In this document: piece after piece, positions 11,544-23,500 of the stretch
Layout: each line of letters opens with the position of its first letter
Position numbering within the stretch: position 1 is the stretch's first letter
Notes under the pieces: generated by a model
Told to the model about the DNA's origin: nothing
What the model saw: only the letters and a program-made list of their open reading frames with translations
The model's database searches: none
Assembly (NCBI RefSeq): GCF_000002865.3
Contig: NW_001865073.1
Span: forward strand, 314,361 to 378,360
Source: Monosiga brevicollis MX1
Lineage: Eukaryota > Opisthokonta > Choanoflagellata > Craspedida > Salpingoecidae
Direction: 5' to 3'
Length of the DNA: 64,000 nucleotides
Program-made: the position numbers and the translations under genes

Positions 11544-14500
11544 ATGCTTGCAATGCGGGCGCGAGTGTGCCGGCGAGCAGCGCTGGTTTTGCTCGTTTTT
11601 CTAGGGCTAGCTCAAACAGCAAGTAGGTTCTTTTTGCAAAACGTATCTGTCGGCCTCATTGGCATCCATGGGCTCACGCTTCCCTGCTCTGCGCCACACC
11701 ATCAATAATAGATGCTTGCACAGATGCCGCGACCGCCTGCCTGAACGGCGGCAGCTGTAGCAGCGACGTCTGTACATGCCCTGCCGGCTACAGCGGTGAT
11801 CGGTGCCAGACTCTCGATGACTGCTTTGCTGCTGAAGCCTACTGGTGGGCTAGAACCGGGGTGACTACCTCCGTTTGCGAGAATGGTGGCATCTGTGACT
11901 ATGAAACCGGCCAGTGTGATTGCCTTCTTTCCTATACAGGCACCATGTGTGAGGTTGCAGTAAGCCCGTGCGACAGGCTGGGGCAGCCCTGCCAAAATGG
12001 CGCCACTTGCAACGATCAGACTGACGGCTATAGCTGTTCTTGTGCCTTTGGTTATACGGGTGCCAACTGCACGGTGATCGTTGACCTTTGCGCCAGCAAT
12101 CCCTGTGTGAACGGCGGTACCTGCTCGCAGTCAGCCGCTGGTTCATACGAGTGCAGTTGTTCCACCGGTTGGACTGGTGACGACTGCGAGGAAGACATCG
12201 ATGAATGTGCCAGTGCACCGTGCAAGAATGGTGGCTCGTGCTCGCAGCCGGTCGTGGGCGCCTTTGCCTGTGCGTGTACCGCCGGCTACTCGGGCCCAAC
12301 CTGCGAATCAGGTAAGCTTTGTCGCTCCTTGACCCATCGGACCAGCTTTCAAGCCTTGCCGTACAACTAACCATATCTTTCTGCGAATGTGCCGTTAGAG
12401 TGCCCGGACAACTGCTATGAATGTACCTTGGACGACGTTTGCACATCCTGCAATGACTATTATTATCTATATGAGGGCACCTGCGTGGCAAGCTGCCCGG
12501 TTGGTATTCCTGATGCCTACGGCTCTCTTGGCTCGGCATCCGGCCGTGAGTGTGGGCGATGGGTGGGCACACCCAGCAAGGACTCGTACCTTTTTCACTC
12601 GACCGTCACCCCTAGCGAGGTGTGCACGGCGCTGGGCTTTGGCTACAACGACCAGTTGGTCGAGACAGCTCGTGTGACGGCCCGGCGCGATGTTTGCCGC
12701 ATCTGGTATCCCAACGGTGTCTTGGAAGACAAAGCTCCCACGACCTGCGATGACAACGAGCCATACATCCTTACCCAGGAGTGCCTGACGACTTGCAATG
12801 CAAACTGCGATGAGTGCGACACGTCACAGACCTGCCGTGTCTGTGCGTCAGGCTACGTCCTGTCGACAACTCAAGAATGCGTGCTACCGACAGAGTGTGG
12901 TTCTGGAACCTATGGGGACTTGGACGCGGGAGTCTGCACAGGTGCGTCCTTCTTCGTTCTCTCCACGACTGGCTTGTCATTCAGCTTGAAGCACTATGTC
13001 CTGCCATGCTTGCACCCGATCAACCCGACCCATGCATCTCGTGTCTCACACGTTGTTTGTCCCGACGATCCGCCCTGCAGCTTGCAGTTCCTGCTTGGAG
13101 GGGACTTTTGCCAGCACGCCATGTGCTGCCACAAGCGATGCCGTTTGCTCTGCATGGACTGCTTGCGCTGACGGGCAGCTGCAGGTCGTGGCGCCTACGG
13201 CCACCTCCGATCGCATTTGCCAAGATTGCGCTGCCTGCGCCAATAATCAATACATCGAGACGCCCTGCCACCTCGAGGACGGCGCCTTTGTCGATACGAC
13301 CTGTCGTGCGTGCACTGCCTGCGCGGCTGGCCAAAGCTACCAAGTGGCGCCGTGCACTGCCACTTCCAACCGACAATGTGAAACCTGCTCGCAATGCGAG
13401 GAGGGCTATTATCTAACACAGGCGTGTGCCTACGCGGATACCGTGTGCTCACCGGTGACACCATGCGCATCTGACCAATATATCATCGTTCCTGCCGGCG
13501 CCTTTCGAGATCAGATCTGCGCCGACGTGGCTGAGTGCAGTAGCTCCCAATACGAAATACAAGGTCCAACAGCCACGTCTAATCGTGTATGCTTTGATGT
13601 CACAAGCTGCTCAAGCGCCCAGTATGAGCAGGTTGCGCCCACACCGACTAGCGATCGGGTCTGCCGAACCTGCTTCAGCTGCCCCGCCGAACACTACGTC
13701 TTATCACCTTGCAACGCAACCCGCAATACTGTGTGCGCCGGGTGCAGCCTTTGCGCTGAAGATGAGTTTATTAGCACTGCATGTGCCACACACACGGATA
13801 CAGAGTGCAGCCTTTGCCAAACCTGCGAGCTTGGCCAAACATATGCCGCCACCCCATGTCGCGATGATGCCGATACAGAGTGCGTGGCCTGCCAAACGTG
13901 CACGCAAAGCCAGTTTCAAACTGCTTCCTGCACGCTTGAAGCTGACACGACCTGCGTGGACCTTACCCCATGCACTTCGTTGGAATTCGAGTCAGTACAA
14001 CCTACAGCCACCTCAGACCGCACCTGCACGCCGCTCGCCGTTTGCAATTGGGCGACGCAGTACGCGGCAGTGCTCCCGACTCCAACATCAGATCGTACTT
14101 GTGCCAATGCCACTCAATGTGCGGCTGATCAGTTTCAGACGGCCCCTTTGACTCGCACCAGTGATCGGAGCTGTCAGACCGTGCGTTCCTGCGCAGCCAC
14201 GGATTATCAGACGGCCCTTCCAACAGCCACAACAGATCGCCAGTGCACGCCGCTTACCACTTGCCAAAATAACGAGTACGCGCTTGTTGTTGCTACTGCC
14301 ACCACGGATCGCCAATGCACGCCGGCCACACAGTGTAGCAACACGCAGTATGCTGTTATCCCCTTGACGGCTACTGCCGACCGCCAATGCGCAGCCCTTA
14401 CTGAATGTCACCTCGACTTGGAGTACGAGTCAGCCGCCCCGACTGGCACGACAGATCGGGCTTGCGAGACATATGCGGCCTGCGGCTTTACTATTGCCTT

Positions 14501-17500
14501 CACATCACTTCTGGGCGAAGCCAACAAAATATTCCCAACGGTTCTGGAAACCAGCTCGCAGCTGCTCAACATGTCCGGGGACTGCGGTCGCACCTGCTGG
14601 AGCAGTGCGCAATGCGCTGGGTTTGTCCAATGGTCCAACGAAGAATGTGTCTTGCTTCAAGCGCTGGGCGACAGTCAGGGCATCCCTTTTTCAACCACGG
14701 CCACTGTTTCCTATGCCAAACAAGCACGGCAACAGTACGAAGCCTCAAGCAAGAGCAGCACTCAAAATCGCGTTTGTCTCGACGTTCGTGAGTGCACAGA
14801 TACGCAGTTTGTCACGGCACGCCCGACCACCACTACCGATCGAGTGTGCCAAAATCAAACCGTGTGCACGGCAGATCAATACCAAACGCGTCCACCCACT
14901 GTCACCTCTGACCGAGCCTGCACTGACCTCTCCACCTGTGTGGAGGGACAAGAGTGGGTCATTGTCCGCGCAACGGCTACAACTGACCGCCAATGCGGCG
15001 ACCTCACCGAGTGCGGTACCAATGAGTTTGCCAGCGTTTTGCCGACTCTAACCACGGACCGCGTGTGCAGTACCGTCTCCGTCTGCGATAACGAAACAGA
15101 GTTTGAACTTTACGCTCCGACAACCACCAGTGATCGTCAATGTCAAGTCATTCAATCCTGCACCAGTACCCAGTATACGACCGCTGAGCCCACGGTCACC
15201 AGCGATCGCGTCTGTCTTCCCCTCACACGTTGCAACAGTACCTCGGAATATCAATCGATGGCTCCGACACCCACGAGTGATCGAGCGTGCTCTGCCATTA
15301 CTGTTTGCACGGATAGTGAGTTTGCTGCGCAGCGGCCCACCGCCACGAGCAATCGCATCTGTACGGCTCTGACCGAGTGTGAAGCAGAAACTGAATACGA
15401 GCGTACCGGCCCCTCTGCCACGACAGACCGTGTGTGCCAAACATTGACGCAATGTGACCTGACGCGGCAGTACATTGATCGCGTCGCCACTTGGTCCAGT
15501 GACCGCGTCTGCGCCAACCTAACGACCTGCGCAGAGAATGAATATCAGAGCCTCGCCAAAACAGCAACCTCCGATCGCTCGTGCTCCGCTTGTTCGCAAT
15601 GCGCAACTGACGGCAGTGTTTATCAAGCGCAGGCATGCAGTGCCACTGCCGATGCAACATGCCTTGATTGCCCTTGTGAGCAGGGTGCACCCTGCACGCA
15701 AAGCGGAAATGGCTATCAGTGTGAGTGCCCGGCAGGTTACACGGGCGTAAACTGTGAGGTAGACATCAACGAGTGCGCGGATGTGCCTTGCTCCTTTGGT
15801 TCCACATGTGTCAACCTGGTGGCAAATTACTCTTGTGTCTGCTGGGCAGGATTGTCCGGGCCCGACTGCGAGATTATGGAGGATTGCAACGCATACCGCT
15901 ATGATATCTTCGTGTCTACGGGCTTGCGCATTGACCCGTGCATGAATGGCGGCTCCTGTCAACCTTCTGGATCTTGCTCGTGTGCCATGGGCTACACTGG
16001 CTCCGCATGTGAGATTGACATTGACGAGTGTGCAGATGAGCCCTGCTTGAATGGCGGACAGTGTGAAGACGGCATCGGCAGCTACTCGTGTACCTGCGCC
16101 GAGGGCTTTGAGGGAGACGACTGCGAAATTAATATCGACGACTGCGAGAATAACAACTGCGCCATGGGCAGCACCTGTGTGGACGGTATTAACAGCTACA
16201 CGTGCGCATGTGTGCCTGGCTACACCGGCATCTTCTGTGATGAGGATATTGATGAGTGCGAACCGGTCCCGTGTCACAATGGGGCCACCTGCACCGAGGG
16301 CATCAACACGTTCACATGCACCTGTGCCTCGGGTTTTGGTGGCTCGCTATGCGATGTGGTGTGCCCGACCGACTGCGGTGCATGTGACGCCAACGGAGTT
16401 TGCTCGTCTTGCGTCAACTCCAAATATCTACAGGAGGGCGGTTGCGTGGACCTTTGCACGGATGGTTCCATGGCTAACCCCTATGCTGCCGGCGTTTCGA
16501 CCTCGGGCCGCGTGTGCGGCTACTGGGAGGGCACACCAACGCGAAGTGGCTACTACTATCACAACACTTGGACGGCCGAGAACCTCTGCCAGGACATTGG
16601 CTTCATTGGCGCCGACACCACATTTGCGGTCCAAACCAGGCGTCGCGACGTTTGCCAAATCTGGTACCCCTATGGGTTGCGCGAACTTACCACGCCGCCC
16701 TGCAATGACAACGAACCGTACATCCTTCGCTTGCGGTGCCTGACCGCTTGTAATGACTCTGCTTGTGCCAGCTGCGAGCGGGATCAGACGTGTCTCGCCT
16801 GCCAAGCACCAACTGTCTTGATTGATGACGAATGCACAACTTATTCCTCGTGCACAAGCAACGGTGATTCTTACGTCGCAATCAATCCCATGGATGGCAC
16901 GACATCTTGCTTGACCTGCACTGATTGTTTGGAGTCTGAGTTTGAAACAGCTGCGTGCGATGTGACTAGCGACCGCTCGTGCAGTGCTATCCGCGCGCCG
17001 TGTGCAAACGATGAATACGAGTCGGCAGAGCCCACAGCAACAACAGACCGGGAATGCACACCATGCCCGACTTGCCCTGCTGGCACGTATCGAACTGCTT
17101 CATCCTGCGAATGTGCCACAATCACAGCGTGCTTGGCTAGCGAATTCGAAACAACTGCGCCGACTGCAACCTCCAATCGCGAGTGCGCGCCGCGTCAGGT
17201 CTGCGATGAAGATGGCGAGTATGAGTATGATGAGGGTACGGCGACCTCCGATCGCACTTGCTGCGCTCTGGGTTACGGTGGTTCCGCCTGTGATGAGCGA
17301 CTGGTCTGCCCATCAGATAACACTTGCGATTCATCCCGAGCGTTTTGTAACGCATCAACTCCCGACGACTACGCTTGCGTGTGTTACGCGGGCCTCACCG
17401 GCCCGAACTGTGCGATGGTGGAGAACTGCGCGGCTGCCATGTTCGACGCTTTCCAGCGGTCAGGCGCACGCATCAGTCCTTGTCAAAATGGTGGCACCTG

Positions 17501-20500
17501 TTTAACATCGAGTGGTCTTTGCCAGTGTACCGACTCGTACACAGGCTCGGCCTGTGAAACGCTGATCACGACCACGACCTCCACGACCACCACTACTTCC
17601 ACGACCACCACTACTTCCACGACCACCACTACTTCCACAACCTCCACCACTTCCACCACTTCCACCACTTCCACCACCTCCACTGTGCAAGCAAGGACGT
17701 CTACCGTGATGGAAACTACTTCTGCATCGCCTGCAACATCGTCTGGCACGAGTGTTCCGTTATCCACAACCTCAGAAACAACCATTTCCACGAGTGTGCC
17801 CGTGACATCTTCATCCTCGTCGGCTTCGACTACGAGCTTTGACACCACAACAAGTTTGCGCACAACTACTTTGACAGTTTCCTCAACCGCCACCTCCTCG
17901 ACAACTGCAGCTGGACGGACATCAACCACAGCCTCTATCGAAACGACGGCTGGCCCATCTTCATCCAGCACCTCTGCCGACACTGTTTCAACCTTGAGTA
18001 CTGTGCTCACGTCAACAATGCATGATGCCACAACCACATCCAATTCTTTCACAACTACCACTGCAGCAACAACGACGGCGGCGGCAACGACAACGGTCAT
18101 GATTTCCACCGCCACCACGTCCGCCACCACGTCCGCCACCACGTCCGCCACCACGTCCGCCACCATATCTACCACGGAGGAAGTTGATGCTCCTGCTGTT
18201 CCGGGGTATGCACTGCGTTACCATAGCTTGCCCATGGCGAGCGAACGGTTAATTTTCTCGACAGCCTTTGATGACGCAGCTCGCATTGAGTCGGTGCAAA
18301 ATGTTGAGCCAGTTTCATGCGGCGCTCTTTGCAGTGCAAATGCCGAGTGCCTGGGCTTTGTCGTCTGGACTGTCAGTTTTGATGCTGGTGATATCAACTG
18401 CGTGCTTTTGCGTTCTTTGGGAGACCCGGAGATCACAACGTTATTTTCATTGAGTTACGAGAGGCTGAACGAAACAACGCCGGGCTCAACGACAGCACAA
18501 TCGTCCTCAGTACCCGTGACGAGTTCAACTTTGGCCGTGAGCAGCACGTCCAGCACAGCTGCTGAGACTACTACCACCGATTCTGTGTCTAGCTCCCAAT
18601 CGGTGACAACCTCAACAGGCAGCTCCAGTCCTGTCACCTCGACCACGGCAGCCTCTACAAGTACTGTCTCTGCAAGTACCACCATGTTTGTCGCCACAAC
18701 AACTGATGCCGGAAACCTTAGTACCGGCACGTCTGACACAACCACAGAGGCCATCTCCTCAACATCTGGTTTCGCGACAAGCACTCTCAACTCGACTTCC
18801 ACGGCATCTGCACCCACGACTACAAACATGTCAACTTCGACCACTTCTACCACTTCTACATCAACCACTACCACTTCGACCACCACCACTACCACTTCAA
18901 CCACTTCTACCACCACTACCACTTCTACCACTTCTACCACTTCGACCACCTCTACCACCTCTACCACCTCTACCACCTCTACCACCTCTACCACGACTAC
19001 CACCTCTACCACGACTACCACCTCTACCACGACTACGACTACGACCACTACCACTACCACTACCACTACTACCGACATTCCTTTCTGGACTGCAGCACAA
19101 AATTTCTCTCAGACCTCTCCGTTTACCCACTATGTTGTGTGCACTGGTGCTACGCCGCAGGCTCTCGAGACTGAGCTATACGCATCTCTTTCTGTTCTTC
19201 TTGATACACCAGATGTAGAGGTCACATGCTTTAGCGAAGGGTCTCCGTGTCGAATCGCAATTAACACCTCAGAGGCGTGGCAAGTACTAGCTGATCAACT
19301 TCAAGATGGGGCAATGGTCACCCTCCCCAGCTCAACTTGTCTAGCCTCATCCTTGGTTCCTCATCTGGTTGATAGCAACGGCTGGGTAGCCCCGGTGACT
19401 GCTGCCACATCCAGTCGTGCTTGGTTGGAGCCAGAAACTTCTGCCCGGTTGGGCCGAGCTTCCCTGGCCAGCACTATCGAGGCCACGACTCTGGCTGGAG
19501 CACCAGTTGCCATCGAGGTTGTGGTGGGCGCGCAGGGTCTGGTCTACGAAACGTGGCCCTACTTTACTTTTGTGCTTCGCCCGCTCGACGCACTGCAGCG
19601 TACCACAATGTTGCCTGACATCGATTCCCTGAACGTGTCTATTCTGGGCGTTGATGCCACAGCGCTGACGGTGGCGTTCGAAACAAGCCCCACGGGCTTG
19701 GTTGTGGCTCGTGTCACTTTGAGCGCCGGTGCCTTTGGCGGAGACGAAGGCGTTGCATCGGTGACGTTGGACACTGAGGTTGGCCCAGTGGCTTGCGGTG
19801 AAGTGAGCTTGCGTGCCTTTGCGCCTGCACCGGTAGCTGACAAGATTACTGTTGTCCTCCCACAACATGGCATCGCACCTGGCGGTCAAGGAAGGGTACA
19901 GGTTTGGGTCAATACGACGGCCGAATTGCGCTCCTACTGGCTTGAATTTGTCAACAGCGCCTACATCACATTTACCGTTGTTGGCGGGTATGATGGTGAA
20001 TCTTGGTCAGTCCAATCACTGGACAAGTCGTCCGGCGTGAGTGTGACTGCAGTTGCCACTGCTCTTCGTGCCAATGTTCAATTGGAGCAATTGTTGGAAG
20101 TCACTTTTGAGGTGGCAGCCAACATTCCCTTGACTGTCCTCTCTCAGCCATTAGGTGTGATTGTTCGCGAAGCCTATGATGCCTCAGGGCCAATCTTTAC
20201 TGCTTCATCCGATGTTGTGTTTGAAGATCGCCTGGGCAGTAGCGCCGGTAGCACCGGCACGGTATATGTGCGCCATCCCACGCCGCAAGCTCTTTTTGTC
20301 GACACACCAGTGGCTGAAACCCTGCATCTTGGCGCCTTGACTGGCCGAAGCAGCGGTGTTGGTTCCACACGCATTGCCGTCACCGCGGCTATTGTGGATG
20401 ATGCCGGTGATATTTCCCTTGTGAATGGCACAGAAATCAGCTGCCTTGCTGCCAGTGCTTCTTTGAACAATGATTGCTACAACCTGATCGTTCCACCTTC

Positions 20501-23500
20501 TTTTACACGAGATAGTTTGTCGGTCACCTTCACCTATCAAGACGCCATTTCGACCATCGTTAGTTTTGCAATCGTCCAGCCCTCAAGCCTGATTTTGGCA
20601 CCAGCCAGCAAAGAAACGCACATGTTCCTAAACGCAGGCACATGCCAACCCACGTTTTTGCCGGTTTCCGTGAGCATCGTTGCCGCATTTTCAGCCCACG
20701 ATGGTACCGTTGAGATGGATCTCACCGACTTCTTGCAAGACCACCTGATGGTGTCGGGCCCAGCCACTGTGCTGAATGCGCAGGTTCTGCCCACATCGCG
20801 TGGTCAGGTGGGGGTGTCCGTGGCTGCTGGAGGCTTGCAGCATGATATCAACATCACGGCCCGGCGCTCAATTGACTCGCCGGTGGCTCTGCTGGCGCAG
20901 GTAACAACCGGCCTCTCGTTTACCCTCACAGAGAATAGTGTGCTGCCTGAAGCACGCATGACTCTTCGCGGAAGCATTACTGAAGCCGTGCAAGCTGGTC
21001 TGGTTGACCTGGCCGTCGTTACAGCCACCGGTCGTCTGGTCACTCTGACGGACTCTGACGCTCCTTGGGTTCAAACCCATCAGGGTGTCGGGTTTGGAGC
21101 TGTGGAGCTGAATAGCGACATGGACTCCCTCTCTTACGCCTGGCACCATCCTTGCTACGCCCCAGTGACAACCACGTTGCAACTCGTGAAACGGCTTCGT
21201 TCCGCTACGGCACTTTCTGCAACGTTAAGCAGTGACGTGCTGGTCGGACCAGCCTCTGCCCTGGTCCAACTCGGTTTTCCCACCGCCTCGCAATTAACGC
21301 TGACTGCAGCTTATGACGATGGTTCTGAAGCCAGCGTCGTGCCGGACAGCGTGTCCGTCGAAGCACTGAGTACTGGTGTGCAGGTTCAAGTGGTCAACGG
21401 CACCGTGACTCCCCTTGCTTCCTCCACCGCAGGCTACGCTCGGCTGACCATGGGCTATCAGGATGTAACGGCGGACATTTTTATCACTGTCGTGGATGCT
21501 GAGAACATCACTCTTGCTGTTGCTCCATACACCGGGGCAGATTCACTTCGGTATAGCACTATGGCTACGCTGTATCGCGTGCAAGGGAGTTCTCATATGA
21601 CCGAGGCCGTTTTGCAGGCACGCGTGACGTTGACCGACGGCGCCATGCACCCACTTGCGCTGAGTGTCGCAGACCTCGTGATCAACAACAATCTGGTCGC
21701 TGTTGATGCGGAGACAGCGCGTGTCACGGCCACAACCGTGGGTGTAGACGGCGCAACTACCATCAGCCTCCGCTGGCAGAGCCTGGTATCCAACGCCATT
21801 GAGTTGACCGCTTCATCTCAAGCGCTTGCCATCACAGCCATCATGGGGTTGACAGTCGATGGCACTGCTGCCTTGCGTGGTTTGCCCAATGAGGTGCAGC
21901 CGCTCGAACTTTCTCTGGAGCTTGGTAATGGGGTTCAGACCTGGGCACCAACGTACGTGAACGAGCTGCGCGAGATGGGACAATTGGCCAGTATCTTGCA
22001 GTTCAACTCGAGCGATGTCAACACCTTGAACGTCGATCCGGAAGGACGAGTTACCTTGCTAGCCAACAGTGCCGGCAGTGTGGACCTAACGGCCTGGGCG
22101 CCCTCTGGAGCTTCGCTGACCGCGAGTTTGCGCGTCAATCTAGATCCAGCCGACTTGGATGCTGACCTTGGAGCTATCACGGGGCTGGCGCTCGGCACTT
22201 TAAACGTCGGCCAAGAGATTGAGGTGCCCGTTCGCATTCACATGGGCGCGCGGGCATTGCGGGCGATGCAGATTGCCATTACCTATGATGCTACTGCACT
22301 GTCACCCGTGCGCGTTCTCAAGGGATCAAACTGGGCTACTGGCCAGATGCTGGCCAACTTGGATGGCTATGCAGGCCGTGTCGAGGTGGGTGGTACGTTG
22401 ACCACGACCGCGGGCGTCACGTTACCTGAGGTCGTTCGCGTGGTTTTTGAGGTTCTGGACACTGCGCCCGCCACGTCATACATTGGTGGTACCTTGATTC
22501 GTTTGTACGCTGGAGTCAATCTTGATGAGGTGGTCACAGATGCACCCATCATCGCTGGCCACCTTTTCTTCAATGTGGCCTCGGTCTCGCGCCGTGATAC
22601 TGTTGTAATGCCTGCACCCCAGCATGAATCCCAGTTTGCCAGCGGAGCTGAGCACCGCGCTCGACGGGCAGTAGTGTGTCCAACCGCAGTCCTGGGTGAC
22701 TATGATGGTGACTGTTCTGTTACCATCAAGGACGTGGCCACGGGGCTGCAAACGCTGCTTGCCAGTGATTCGTCCCGCATCGTGGTGACCAGCGCCACCA
22801 GCCACATGGATCTGGACCATGATGGCTATTTGACTGTGGCAGACGTGGATTATCTCTCCAAGGCCGTGTTTGGCTTTTTCCCTATTTGGAGCCAGCTCGC
22901 TGTACAAGGGCCGGACGCTGGTCGCTCCAATTGTACTCTGCAGCTCTCGGTGTACCTTAATGACCGCTCACAGGCGCCCATTACCTCCGATACCCGTGTG
23001 TGGTTTGATATGGAAAGCTCGGACTCTGACATGGCCACAGACTTGAGTGCCAGCCGTTTTGTACGGGGTGGGTCCACAATTTTGAGCAAGTCAGCGCCGT
23101 ATACGGGCCGCTTTGTGGAGGCAGAATCAACTGGCGACGGCTTCTATACCATCGAGTTGGAAAGCGCCCTTGAACCTGCTACCTTGTCCGTCTCGTTGGT
23201 GCTGGTGACCTTGCGCACGGACGGATCAACGTCGTCAGAGCGCGTCACGCCTCTGCAAGGCGGGGCCAAGTTTGCACCGTATACTTTTACATCCCGCATG
23301 CAAACAACGCTGCCACTCAATAGCGTAGTGGTGTCCAGCTCTGGATACAACCCGGCGACCCAAGCAAACATGCGACAGACCTCCCTGACCTGTGCGCCTG
23401 ATTATTGCGCCTTGGACCCGTGTCTCAGCGGCGGCTCATGTATTAAAGAGTTCTTTGACTACCGGTGTGTCTGTGCGCCAGGGTACCTTGGTGCCAACTG

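Noticed and set aside
17483-19078. Antisense Val/Glu-rich open frames of about 200 residues
   Set aside because: Complement of the Thr/Ser mucin codons of the receptor phosphatase.
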